38,566 nt of DNA from DATFLS01 sp964413425 (GTDB taxonomy: Bacteria; Fidelibacterota; JAANXI01). The notes under the pieces are model-generated. The model was not told where the DNA came from. It did no database searches and saw only the letters and a program-made list of their open reading frames with translations. Shown here piece after piece: positions 8,211-17,201 of the stretch. The stretch covers positions 1 to 38,566 of the forward strand of contig CAYPST010000027.1 of the NCBI GenBank assembly GCA_964413425.1. Reading direction: 5' to 3'. Both the position numbers and the translations under genes were made by a program. How positions within the stretch are numbered: the first letter of the stretch is position 1; every line of letters begins with the position of its first letter.

Positions 8211-11200
8211 TTAGAAACGGAAGTTCACCCCAAAGAAGATATCCCGGCGTTCCAGGAACGTCATCGGAGTGAAAGCCGGCATCTCGATATAGGGTTTCTC
8301 ATCGGTCCGATAATCTCCGGGCCGGTCCTTCCCCACGAGGCTGCCGTCCGGCTGCACTTCCATATCCAGCGATTCCATATAGGCGCGGAACTCATTGTTC
8401 CACCACTTGTGGCCGTCCCAGGCCCAGTTCCCGTCGTACCGGGAGGAGCTGCTCCCGCCGACGCCGCCGGTCAAGCCGGACGTTGACGGAACGGTCATAT
8501 TCTTGGTATTGAACAGATTGGTGATGTCGATATAGAAGGTGGCTGATACCGTCCCAGTCTGGAACAACGATTTCCGCAGCCGGAAGTCCCACCGCTGGTA
8601 GGGGCGCCACCGGACATTATCTTCCACCAGAGGATAATTGCTGGGATTCCAGGTGAACGCCTGCCCCCGGCGCCAGCTATACAGCAGGCTCATATTCAAT
8701 CCGCCGAGGGGCCGGAATCCGCTGAAGTTCGGTCCCAGCTGATCCGGGGTATAGAAATCCAGGCTCATCTTGAACAGCGGCCGGACGTCCGGATTGGAGA
8801 CTTCCGTGCTCACTTCAGCCGGCTGGCGGGTGGGATCTTCGAAGAATGCCCAGTAGCCGAAATCACCGGTACTGCTTACCCGGTAGTCCAGGCTGGCCCA
8901 GCCGCTGAAATACGGAATCGAACCGCGCCGCAGCTCCAGCTGGCTCTCGAAGCCGCGGATATCACTGAATTGTCTGTTGATTGAAGTGTTATAATATCCG
9001 CCGGCCTCTAAGACATAATAAGCACTACTGATCCGGTTATTGATATCCCGATAATAGCCGGTGATATTCAGACTCATCCGGTTGAACAGGTTGTGCTCAT
9101 AGCCGATCTCGTAGGCGATGGTCCTTGGCGGCTGCACCGCGGGATTCCCGATGCTCGTGATCCGGTATCCTGCAGCGATGTTTTTATGGGCCCGGTACTG
9201 GGTATTCATATCCGGCCACTGGTAGAAATGGCCGTAGTTAAAAAAGATCTTGGCCACATCGGAAATGGGATGGCTGATCCCGAGCCGCGGACTGACCTTG
9301 AAATGACCGATCCGCTTGGTCTCCACCTGATCGAACAGCTGATCGGTGTTGCCGGGCAGCAGCCACCGGGAATACGGTCCGCTGTCCGGATCATCCGGAT
9401 CACCCTCCATCAGTACCGGATACTCGTCCGTATACATCCAGTCGGCCCGGACCCCGACGTTAGCAATCATGGAGCCGTATTCCAGTTTATCCTGGATATA
9501 CAACGCCCCGTCCAGCGGTGCTACATCATTGATATTTTCCAATCGGCCGGCGTTCACCGACGGGTCCACCTGGGCATAATACTGATGCAGCAACGAACGC
9601 CGGATTTCAAAGCCCGCCTTCACTTCGTTGGACGGATTGACCTGACTGGTGATGTCGCCCGACATCTCCCAGAGTCTGGTGTAAGAGTCATTAATCGGCA
9701 GCACACAGGATTCCATCCGGTATTCTCCGGTGATATCCCGCCAATTCACCGGCCCGAATCCTGCCGGTCCTTCGTCATACCACTGGTTGCCGATGGAGAT
9801 CATCGCCCAGTCGCGCCAGTTTTCCCAGCCGTATTCACCGGCCGCAGCCAGAGAATCGGCCCGGGCAGTTGGCCCGATCCACCCGTTATGCACAGCGGTC
9901 TGGGTGGAACTGTGCATGGTGCCCCAATCCGTTTCCAGAGGCGCCGTATTTCGGTGATTGCGCGGATGATCATACTCCGTCCGCCGATGAGTCAATTGCA
10001 GGTTATAAAACGTTCTGGGAGACAGGGTATGGGTCATTCTCAGGCTGAAGTTATCTCTGGTTTGCCGCAACGGAGTACCGCAGTCGGGATACCAGTACTT
10101 GTTTTCCGCATTGGTCTGAGAGTACGGATTCCGGGAAATAATGCCGAACATCCCGGGTGTCCCTCCATAACCACCTGCCTGCACACTATTAAAGTACGAA
10201 AACTGTACTTTGATATGACTGGTCAGGTTGCTGGTTAACTTGCCACGGAACTCCCGATCTTCATAAGCACGCTGGTCGGCAAACGCGTTCCAGTATTCCA
10301 CCTGTTCCTGCCGGTAGGAACCGAAGAACTTCACAAACGGCAGGAAAGGAACCGGGCCTCCCAGCGTGGCGTTTCCGGTGAAATCCGGCAACACCCCCTG
10401 CGTAAACCAGGGCTCGGGCACGCCGTCCTGCCCCCACTCAATGTCTGCCAGGCCCTCGTCTTTCAACCGCTGTAACTCATCGATGGCATCCGGTGATCGG
10501 TGCCGCCATAACCAGCGGGCATACAATTCCATGGGGTTATTATAATGGGGATGGGTGGGATCCAAATCTGCCGCCGCTTTATTCCATCCTTCAAAGAAAT
10601 CGTTCCCGGTGAAAGCACCGGCGTCCTCGTCCACAAACGGGATGGAGAGGGGCGATTCGAAATTATACATGTGCGGCCCGAACTGGCGCAGGGCGGGCGG
10701 ACTGTACTTGAAATCCACGGATCCGGAATACCGGTCTCCCCCTTCTTTGGTCACCACCGTGATCAACCCCGATTGAATATTCCCGTATTCGGCGTTGAAC
10801 CCGCCGGTTTGTACTTTGACCTCCTGCACCGCATCCAGATTCACCTTCATGTGCGGCCGGTTCGACAGGGGATCCCGCTGCGATACCCCGTCCACAATAA
10901 AATTCATGGTCTCCCAGCTATCTCCCCGGATTCGTGGCTGATCATCGTAAGTACCGACAGCTTCGAAGCCCACCTGGGCTGCCAGGACGTCTTCCATGGC
11001 TTTGTAGGGTGACGAAGTCAATTCGACCGGGTCGATGTTTCGCTCGGTCCCGGAGACATCCGCCTGCACAATGGGACGGGTCGCCTCCACGACGATTTCC
11101 TCCCCCGCAATAGCCTGGACTTGCATTGCGAAGTTCTCTCGAGTGGTTAACCCGATGTTCACGTCCACGCCGGTCTTGGTTACCGTGGCATATCCGATGA

Positions 11201-11432
11201 TGGATGCGGAAATGTTATAATCTCCGGGGGGAACATTTAAAATCGTATACTCTCCGTTCGATCCGGTGGCCGCACCTAATTCGGTACCCTCAACAACCAC
11301 ATTCACTCCCGGTAACGGTTCACCGTTCTCGGCATCCACTACCTGACCGGCTATCTTGCCGGCCGACTGCGCCATGACCCCACTCACACCAACACACATT
11401 GACACAAACAAAACAAGAAGACTATTTCTCAT
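8211..11432 (-). CDS. TonB-dependent receptor with carboxypeptidase-regulatory-like domain
   Basis: A 1073-residue outer-membrane active transporter. A signal peptide ends near residue 22 (GVMAQ). Residues 25-110 form a carboxypeptidase D regulatory-like beta-sandwich (GKIAGQVVDAENGEPLPG, then NGEYTILNVPPGDY), the usual N-terminal module of SusC-type and related FCB receptors. The plug follows at about 125-230 (FIVDGVSQRD, then EVKVQTGGFNAEYGNIQSG). The remainder is a long beta-barrel ending in phenylalanine (FFGVNFRF), as expected for Bam-dependent insertion. No SusD partner lies beside it, so it is not a standard SusC/SusD pair. It heads a minus-strand operon with the FN3 protein and the PorV-like protein. 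GGAGGAG precedes the ATG, and a candidate promoter lies about 310 bp upstream. Confidence 0.93.
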   Translation of the reverse strand: MRNSLLVLFVSMCVGVSGVMAQSAGKIAGQVVDAENGEPLPGVNVVVEGTELGAATGSNGEYTILNVPPGDYNISASIIGYATVTKTGVDVNIGLTTRENFAMQVQAIAGEEIVVEATRPIVQADVSGTERNIDPVELTSSPYKAMEDVLAAQVGFEAVGTYDDQPRIRGDSWETMNFIVDGVSQRDPLSNRPHMKVNLDAVQEVKVQTGGFNAEYGNIQSGLITVVTKEGGDRYSGSVDFKYSPPALRQFGPHMYNFESPLSIPFVDEDAGAFTGNDFFEGWNKAAADLDPTHPHYNNPMELYARWLWRHRSPDAIDELQRLKDEGLADIEWGQDGVPEPWFTQGVLPDFTGNATLGGPVPFLPFVKFFGSYRQEQVEYWNAFADQRAYEDREFRGKLTSNLTSHIKVQFSYFNSVQAGGYGGTPGMFGIISRNPYSQTNAENKYWYPDCGTPLRQTRDNFSLRMTHTLSPRTFYNLQLTHRRTEYDHPRNHRNTAPLETDWGTMHSSTQTAVHNGWIGPTARADSLAAAGEYGWENWRDWAMISIGNQWYDEGPAGFGPVNWRDITGEYRMESCVLPINDSYTRLWEMSGDITSQVNPSNEVKAGFEIRRSLLHQYYAQVDPSVNAGRLENINDVAPLDGALYIQDKLEYGSMIANVGVRADWMYTDEYPVLMEGDPDDPDSGPYSRWLLPGNTDQLFDQVETKRIGHFKVSPRLGISHPISDVAKIFFNYGHFYQWPDMNTQYRAHKNIAAGYRITSIGNPAVQPPRTIAYEIGYEHNLFNRMSLNITGYYRDINNRISSAYYVLEAGGYYNTSINRQFSDIRGFESQLELRRGSIPYFSGWASLDYRVSSTGDFGYWAFFEDPTRQPAEVSTEVSNPDVRPLFKMSLDFYTPDQLGPNFSGFRPLGGLNMSLLYSWRRGQAFTWNPSNYPLVEDNVRWRPYQRWDFRLRKSLFQTGTVSATFYIDITNLFNTKNMTVPSTSGLTGGVGGSSSSRYDGNWAWDGHKWWNNEFRAYMESLDMEVQPDGSLVGKDRPGDYRTDEKPYIEMPAFTPMTFLERRDIFFGVNFRF

Positions 11433-11706
11433 GTCGAGCCTCCTCCATTTTAATTAACGTCACAGAACCTAATCGTTACAAATACCATAAAACTACTCAC
11501 CATTATACTATTAGCAATTAAGTCATCTTCCCTCCTTTTCTTTCACTTCTACCTCAGTAGGGCAGTATATGAGTTGCTAAAATGAAGCGAAGTCCCTAAG
11601 ACTGATGTAGAGAAGCCACACCATGTCCAATTAGTAGAAAGGTTGATAGAATCCTTGCCTTAGAGAGCCTCGCCGTGTCATTCTTTCGTCTCTTACGCAG
11701 GTATGA

Positions 11707-11727
11707 TAAGCATATCTGATATGCTTA
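11707..11727. promoter_or_regulatory. Perfect 21-base palindrome, operator candidate
   Basis: TAAGCATATC (11707-11716) and GATATGCTTA (11718-11727) are exact reverse complements around a single central base. The palindrome starts about 20 bases after the -10 box of the candidate minus-strand promoter for the TonB receptor operon, a classic place for a repressor site. No gene for an obvious partner regulator is adjacent. Confidence 0.6.
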
Positions 11728-11747
11728 CCAATTTAAGAATTGTTCTT

Positions 11748-11776
11748 ATAATAAAATAATAACTATTATTGGTCAA
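11748..11776 (-). promoter_or_regulatory. Sigma-70-like promoter of the TonB receptor operon
   Basis: On the minus strand TTGACC (11776-11771) is followed, after a 17-base spacer, by TATTAT (11753-11748). Each box has five of six consensus bases. Transcription would start near 11741 and give a 5' leader of about 310 bases. This is a visual match only. Confidence 0.5.
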
Positions 11777-12304
11777 GTATTATTTTCTGTATTGTGTGAA
11801 TGATTCAAACCTGGCACCTTCCGACCTGCCAGGAACAGGCTTTTGTGTAATTCAATGTCTGCTTCATTTCGTCCGGCAAGCATATTGGATGCCACACATT
11901 CTGACAATCTGGTGTATTTCTGGTGACCGACAATAAAACACTGATAGAGAAATCGGAACAGGTTTCTTCGGAATTTACGGGCCCGAAAATGATTACAGTC
12001 TATCCACCACTTCTCTTGAGCCCGGCTGTTGAATAGTTTGCACCTGCCGGTGTATCCTCATACACAGAATTCGATCGCCGGCAGAGGAATTTAATTCATG
12101 TGCAGACCAACAGTTTCCCTCCAGTGGCATATCTATTGTTACTCACGGTTTTCACAGGCAGAGACACCTGCGATACCTCACAATCCGAGCCATCTCTCTT
12201 CATCCGAAAGAGCAGGAGAGAATGCTTGCGCCCGGATCACCCGGTTACCTCCCCTGCGACTATCGTCAACTTTCCGGATGGCGCATTCCTGCTAATATCC
12301 CAGG

Positions 12305-13732
12305 TTACCCCCTGACACCCCACCAGTTCCATGAGGTCGGGAAATCAATGAGATCTGAGATATCGACCGGTTCCCCCGTTTGGATGGACTGCCGGGCAGC
12401 AATGCCGGTGAGACTGGACATCACCCCGGCCCGGCTTCCGGCCGTCTGGTTCAGCGGATCTTCCTGGTCGGGCATGAACAGAAGGTCTTTCAGGTGCCCA
12501 TCCGCTCCACCGTGTCCGCTGCGGCCGGCTCCGGTATCGACTTCCTGTGCTCCGCCCACCTGCCAGACTTCCGATGCCCCGAAATTCTGTGACAGGCGAA
12601 ACTCCGCCTCATAATCGACTTCCCATGATTGCCGCTGATAATTCCGGACATCCAGCCGCCCTTGCTCACCGTTAAACGCAATCCGTTGTCCTTCATAGGG
12701 CATGAAGGTGTTCAAGGAGTAACTTAACAGCACCCCGTTGGTATACTTCACCTCCACAGTCATGGTATCATACGTATCGATATCATTATCCCATACACAA
12801 TCATCCCGATAGTAATGATCCTCATCTTCGCACTGCACATAGAGCTGCATATATCGTTCACTCCGGGTGATATCCCAGTAGAAGTCACACCGATCCTGAC
12901 ATTGACAACCGCGGCATTTTTCGCCCCGGAAGGAGTTATTACGGCCGTAGAAATCCACCTTCCCGAACGCATGAACCCGAACCGGTTCGGCATCCATCCA
13001 CCAGTTCATCTGGTCGAAATGGTGTGACGCTTTGTGCACCAGCAGGGATCCCGAAAACTTTTTCTTTCCATGCCACCGCCGGAAATAGGAGGCGCCATGA
13101 TCCACATCCAGGTATTCCTCGAATTCCGCGGAAATGAGGCGGCCCAGGTCGCCACGGTCCAGTATCGTCTTAATCTCCATGGCGCTCCTGCCGTGGCGGG
13201 CGTTAAATCCCACCCAGATGGTCCTCCCGGTTCTCGCTTCCGTTTCCAGAAGCTCCTGACATTGCTCAGCTTCCGTCGCCAAAGGCTTCTCAGAGAGCAC
13301 GTCACACCCCCGCTCCATGGCTCGAACTGCATAAGCGGCGTGGTAGCAATCCGGGGTGGTCACAATCACCAGGTCCGGGTCGGTTTCTTCAATCATTCGA
13401 TCGAACTCGCTGGCGAGATACGTTGGCGCCTCCGTGCGGATCAGTTTCCTGCCAACCTCCACCCGCTTCGGATTGATGTCACACAATCCCACCATCTCCA
13501 CATACTCCGAATAGGGATGGATGAGCCGATTCCCCCAGGTGGCAGTGCCCCGGCTTCCGGTGCCGACCAGCGCCACCCGCACCTTCCCCCCGGATTGCGA
13601 GGTGACTCTGCCCAGCGAAGGGGCCTGGGTGAACCAGGAAGTCCGGGGGTTCGCAAATACCGTCCCGGCAACGGCCAGGCCCGCCACCGATAAAAATTCT
13701 CTCCGGGATATCTTGTTTAATGTTGTCTTCAT
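12305..13732 (-). CDS. Gfo/Idh/MocA family oxidoreductase, Tat-exported, with Cys cluster
   Basis: A 475-residue NAD(P)-dependent oxidoreductase. The Tat signal is SRREFLS at 9-15, followed by a hydrophobic stretch. The Rossmann glycines are in VGTGSRG (56-62) and the EKP motif is at 148-150. HKASHHFDQMNWW at 233-245 corresponds to the substrate-side helix with the conserved histidine. Four cysteines at 273, 276, 278 and 282 form a compact CxxCxC-x3-C cluster inside the C-terminal sheet domain, probably a structural metal site. The 288-1766 paralog lacks it. An AAAGGAT ribosome site precedes the ATG. The gene is flanked by long non-coding regions, so it appears monocistronic. The substrate is unknown; sugars or glycosides are likely. 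Confidence 0.93.
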   Translation of the reverse strand: MKTTLNKISRREFLSVAGLAVAGTVFANPRTSWFTQAPSLGRVTSQSGGKVRVALVGTGSRGTATWGNRLIHPYSEYVEMVGLCDINPKRVEVGRKLIRTEAPTYLASEFDRMIEETDPDLVIVTTPDCYHAAYAVRAMERGCDVLSEKPLATEAEQCQELLETEARTGRTIWVGFNARHGRSAMEIKTILDRGDLGRLISAEFEEYLDVDHGASYFRRWHGKKKFSGSLLVHKASHHFDQMNWWMDAEPVRVHAFGKVDFYGRNNSFRGEKCRGCQCQDRCDFYWDITRSERYMQLYVQCEDEDHYYRDDCVWDNDIDTYDTMTVEVKYTNGVLLSYSLNTFMPYEGQRIAFNGEQGRLDVRNYQRQSWEVDYEAEFRLSQNFGASEVWQVGGAQEVDTGAGRSGHGGADGHLKDLLFMPDQEDPLNQTAGSRAGVMSSLTGIAARQSIQTGEPVDISDLIDFPTSWNWWGVRG

Positions 13733-14066
13733 CTCAATATCCTTTCTCTCAATGGCATTGTGGACAATATTATTACTGCCTGAATATGTATCTCATTTTA
13801 TACTCGAATACCCGGTCAGATCAGGTTATCCGAAATATATCAGAATTTTATAACTGGCAGGAAAGAACATTTCCCTATACTTTTCTGACCGGCTATTCTC
13901 TGGTAAGTAGCATCCTGGCAGATTGCCGAATTCAGGTGATTGCAAGAACGGAATCCTACGAGAGCTTTTTCCATAGTCTGTCTACTGCTTATCGCCTGCG
14001 GATAACCGGGTATTTATAAGATTGTCCGGAGCTATAGCTCTTTATCCGATTCACCGGACCGGTTCG
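13733..14066. other. Intergenic region, no gene recognised
   Basis: AT-rich near 13760-13860, where the promoter of the upstream-reading oxidoreductase gene should lie. A perfect 12-base palindrome GAGCTATAGCTC is at 14029-14040, shortly after the stop codon of the M56 gene. It is not followed by a T-run on either strand. Confidence 0.4.
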
Positions 14067-16610
14067 TCAGAATCCTTCCAGAGCTGCGATTCCCTCTGCC
14101 GGGGTACTCATTCCCACAAAATCGGCCCAGTTACAGACTACCAGTCGATCAATCCGGGTGCCGGCCTCCCGGTTCCGGATCCGCAGGGTATGGGTTCCTT
14201 TTTGCAGGTTATAGAGTACCGGTTCAACCGGATCGTCAGTGCGGCTGCTCACGGGATACCACCAGGTGTCCCGGCCATTTTGTACCGGAAGGTGCCACAC
14301 CACCTCTTCTCCGCCATCCAAGGAGATGTAGAAAGAGTTCTCACCTGGGGCAGTCTGAACCCGCCCCAGTATGACATAATCATCCGTGGCAGGGATGGTG
14401 AAATCAATATCCGCGTATCCCGCTTCATCTTCACGATCCGAAGGGACCCCGATATAGGTTGTTCCATCGGAATTGCCGGTTTCCCCGATTTGCATGGGAG
14501 CAGTGACCCGCCCCCGTTCCGGCTGCAGTTCGGAACGCATCCGTTTCCTGTCTCCCTGGATTTGCCCGTATCCTCTGGGATAGTAATTTCGGTCGTCGGT
14601 GATCAACAGCCTGTCCAGCCGGGCACCGTCCTCCCGATAGGCGATTTCCAGGTGATGATCGCCGTTCTCCAGATTGAACTCGATGGGGACCTTCTCTTCA
14701 GTATCATCGAATACTTCAGCCCATCCCCATCTGTCATGCGGAAGCAATTCGTTCCATCGTATCCACTGTCCGCCATCCATGCGCACCCAGAAGGAATCTG
14801 CTTCATCATCGTCTGCAAAGATACGGCCCCAGATTCGATAGACGCCGGAATGCCGTACCTGGAACCGGTAGGATGCGCGACCGGAAGAGGGTGGGGAATC
14901 TCTACTCTCACGGTCGTCTTCCACCTCGATGAATTGCCAGCGGGAAGCCGCAATGTCCCGCCGCATCCTCATGGGACGCTCCAGCCAGCCGTCTTCGGCT
15001 TCCAACCAGACCAGAAACGGGTTCTTCGACGGACGGTCCGGATTTTTTCCGGTCGGTCGATATGTCAGGTGATTGGTCAACAGGAGCTTATCCAGGCGGA
15101 TATTTTCCTCCCGGTACGCGAGTTCCAGTGTGTGGATGCCTTTCGGCAGACTTACAATTATACTCCGTCCGTTTTGCCCGGAGTCAAACACTTCATTCCA
15201 GGCCCACTCCCCGGATTCCCTGATCCCATTCCAATTGATCCACTCCCCGCCGTCGATGCGAATCCAGAAAGAATTTTCCCCGTCGCTTGCCACTTGCGTG
15301 CGTCCCCAGATGACATATTCACCTGCCGTTTCCACCAGAAAATTATATCGGATTTGTCCGCCGGCCGATGGTCTGTCCCGACTATTGTAGCCATCAGCCA
15401 CCCGGAGGTATTGCCCGTTGGAGGCTGAGACATCCTGCATGGTCACCATTGCCACCGGGAGTTCGGCATCTTCGGCTTCCAGCAAGATAAACCGGTACGG
15501 CCGGGCTGCTTCGAACTGGAGGAGAGCCAGGGGAAGAAGAGTAATCGTTCCCAACAATATCACCAGAAGGGCGGTTTGCACTGTCAACGGATGGCGGCTG
15601 ATACCGGCATCGAGTACTTCGCGAATCCGTTCTTTGATATCGTGCCGGTTACTCATGGCAACTGCCGCCGTTATTCCGTGCAATCGCGAGGTCTTCAACG
15701 ATTCAACTAAATCCAGGAGATGCTCGGCATATTCAAAGGAAACCGTGCCAAAATTCAGCACCCGGTTGTCACAGGCTTTTTCCTGCTCTTGCCGCACGTG
15801 CCCGGCGGCAAACCAGATGAGCGGATTCATCCAGTACAAGGCGCATACCATCTTCGCGAAAACATGAATCAGAAAATCACCATGCCGGATATGCGAGAAT
15901 TCGTGCAGCAACACCACCCGAAGCTTCTGAGTGTCCCAGGAGCGAGCGTTCTCCGGCAAGAGTACTGTTGGTCTGAGAACGCCCCAGACCATGGGTACCT
16001 GAATTTTCCCGGTGCACGCGATTCGCACTCTCCTTCGCAACCCAATTTGTTCGAGTAGTGGAGAGTGAACCTCTTCCGGGATCTGGTTTTCCATGGACTC
16101 CGCGGTCCGGGAGAGCCGCCTGAGCAACACCAGCCCCAGGGAAAGCCGACCTATGAGGCCTGCCACACCGAGTATCCAGAGCCCCACTCCGACATACACC
16201 GGCAACAGTGCCCCGGAGACTATTTCTTGTAATCTTGAACGAACCGATTCCGTGCCAGCAGCGGATTCCGGGACAGAAGCAGGTGTCTGTGCTGCCATAT
16301 CGGTATCATCCGGCTGCGTGTCTTCCACAGTCGGTTTCTCCGGGAGTGCAGAAGGCCGCTGCGTTAGAAACTGCTCCGGCTGGGAAATGGGCGTGACAAT
16401 CGCCTGAGGAATTTTCACCGTCACTGAGGGGAGTGCCCCATTGAAAACCGGCATGAGCACCAGACTTATCAGAGCCACAATCCAGATGGACACCCGGATG
16501 TTTGCCGATATATGCTTACGCAGAAGGGTGGTAATCAGCCAGGTTACCAGCAGAATCACAGTGGATTTGACGAATAATAAAAGAACGAGGTCTGTTACAA
16601 AAGGAACCAT
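14067..16610 (-). CDS. M56 (BlaR1-like) sensor protease with three carbohydrate-binding-like modules
   Basis: An 847-residue membrane metallopeptidase. Four membrane segments are visible (about 9-29, 38-58, 133-162, 341-364). The M56 zinc site HEFSH is at 236-240 and the third ligand lies in EKACD at 277-281. This is the BlaR1/MecR1 protease core, which normally cleaves or triggers cleavage of a BlaI repressor. After the last membrane segment there is no penicillin-binding domain. Instead there are three related beta-sandwich modules (377-520, 533-680, 692-830). The first two open with LEAEDAEL and LEAEDGWL; all have the pattern SFWIRIDGGEW or SFYISLDGGEE and end with a YREENIRLDKLLLT-type strand. 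This resembles CBM6/CBM35 or malectin-type carbohydrate-binding domains. The start codon directly abuts the blaI stop codon. A carbohydrate-sensing role is inferred. Confidence 0.88.
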   Translation of the reverse strand: MVPFVTDLVLLLFVKSTVILLVTWLITTLLRKHISANIRVSIWIVALISLVLMPVFNGALPSVTVKIPQAIVTPISQPEQFLTQRPSALPEKPTVEDTQPDDTDMAAQTPASVPESAAGTESVRSRLQEIVSGALLPVYVGVGLWILGVAGLIGRLSLGLVLLRRLSRTAESMENQIPEEVHSPLLEQIGLRRRVRIACTGKIQVPMVWGVLRPTVLLPENARSWDTQKLRVVLLHEFSHIRHGDFLIHVFAKMVCALYWMNPLIWFAAGHVRQEQEKACDNRVLNFGTVSFEYAEHLLDLVESLKTSRLHGITAAVAMSNRHDIKERIREVLDAGISRHPLTVQTALLVILLGTITLLPLALLQFEAARPYRFILLEAEDAELPVAMVTMQDVSASNGQYLRVADGYNSRDRPSAGGQIRYNFLVETAGEYVIWGRTQVASDGENSFWIRIDGGEWINWNGIRESGEWAWNEVFDSGQNGRSIIVSLPKGIHTLELAYREENIRLDKLLLTNHLTYRPTGKNPDRPSKNPFLVWLEAEDGWLERPMRMRRDIAASRWQFIEVEDDRESRDSPPSSGRASYRFQVRHSGVYRIWGRIFADDDEADSFWVRMDGGQWIRWNELLPHDRWGWAEVFDDTEEKVPIEFNLENGDHHLEIAYREDGARLDRLLITDDRNYYPRGYGQIQGDRKRMRSELQPERGRVTAPMQIGETGNSDGTTYIGVPSDREDEAGYADIDFTIPATDDYVILGRVQTAPGENSFYISLDGGEEVVWHLPVQNGRDTWWYPVSSRTDDPVEPVLYNLQKGTHTLRIRNREAGTRIDRLVVCNWADFVGMSTPAEGIAALEGF

Positions 16611-16997
16611 TTAACCCTGCTCCGATTTCGTCTCCTCAATCCAGGCGCGAATTTCGTCCAGGTCCTCCTCAGAAAGTTCTGATGATGACATATCGAGCAG
16701 TGTGAGAATCGCCCGGGATGGTGAATCCGAAAAGAAGGTTTTTAAGAGATGTCCTATGGCAGACCGCTTGGCTTTTTCCTCGGGAATCACCGGACTGAAG
16801 ACATACCGCTTCCCTTCCCGGCGATGCCTGAGGAGCCCTTTCTCTTCCAGATTGGCCATAGCAACCCGGATGGGGTGATAGCCCGGTTCATCGGGAATGT
16901 GCCCGACCACATCTGCCACAGTGGCCTCACCCAACCGATACACTATATCCATAATTTGCCGGTCCCGCCGGCTGAGATACTGGTCTGAAGTTTCCAT
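16611..16997 (-). CDS. blaI-like: BlaI/MecI/CopY-type transcriptional repressor
   Basis: A 128-residue winged-helix repressor of the BlaI/MecI family. LSRRDRQIMDIVYRLGEATVADVV (in two parts: LSRRDRQIMDIV, then GEATVADVV) is the first helix and turn. YHPIRVAMANLEEKGLL is the recognition helix, and HRREGKRYVFSPV is the wing. The C-terminal helices should mediate dimerisation and carry the proteolysis site. An upstream in-frame TTG at 17015 would add six residues, but the ATG at 16997 fits the family's usual N-terminus better. No strong ribosome site is seen for either. It is followed with zero spacing by the M56 sensor, the classical two-gene arrangement. A palindrome shared with the tolC upstream region lies 67-90 bases upstream and is the likely operator. 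Confidence 0.92.
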   Translation of the reverse strand: METSDQYLSRRDRQIMDIVYRLGEATVADVVGHIPDEPGYHPIRVAMANLEEKGLLRHRREGKRYVFSPVIPEEKAKRSAIGHLLKTFFSDSPSRAILTLLDMSSSELSEEDLDEIRAWIEETKSEQG

Positions 16998-17032
16998 AAT
17001 CTTATGGGTGTTCAATTATATGACATCGAGAA

Positions 17033-17059
17033 TTTATATTGCTTGCCCCCGAAAGTCAA
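17033..17059 (-). promoter_or_regulatory. Candidate promoter of the blaI-M56 operon
   Basis: On minus, TTGACT (17059-17054) and TATAAA (17038-17033) are separated by 15 bases; shifting the -10 box by one gives 16. The palindromic operator candidate lies 6 bases upstream of the -35 box. Confidence 0.35.
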
Positions 17060-17065
17060 TGAATT

Positions 17066-17081
17066 TGAAAATAATTTTTCA
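17066..17081. promoter_or_regulatory. Operator candidate upstream of blaI
   Basis: TGAAAATAATTTTTCA, a near-perfect palindrome. The larger 22-base block 17064-17085 matches 18823-18844 upstream of the TolC gene at all but two central positions. Both copies keep the same orientation relative to the downstream minus-strand gene. Likely BlaI-type binding site. Confidence 0.6.
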
Positions 17082-17201
17082 GTAAATATGCTCATAGGAA
17101 TGACAGCGCAGTTGTTTTTAACCGAAGCGGAACCCGCAGGTACGACTCCCAATGCCCGGCATCACCGGGAATTACCAACTCACCCTCCATCAAGTCATCC
17201 T

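Larger units (their letters stand above)
11433..12304. other. Long regulatory intergenic region upstream of the TonB receptor operon
   Basis: About 870 bases without a supported gene. It holds an AT-rich core (about 11730-11800) with a good minus-strand promoter and a perfect 21-base palindrome just downstream of it (separate entries). A leader of about 300 bases between this promoter and the receptor start shows no recognised riboswitch. The distal half (11800-12300) contains only short open frames without signatures. Confidence 0.5.

Noticed and set aside
9093..10238. 381-codon plus-strand open frame
   Set aside because: Antisense shadow of the TonB-dependent receptor, without recognisable motifs.
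14022..15428. 468-codon plus-strand open frame
   Set aside because: Antisense to the M56 sensor modules, with no family signature; the minus-strand frame has clear domains and catalytic motifs.
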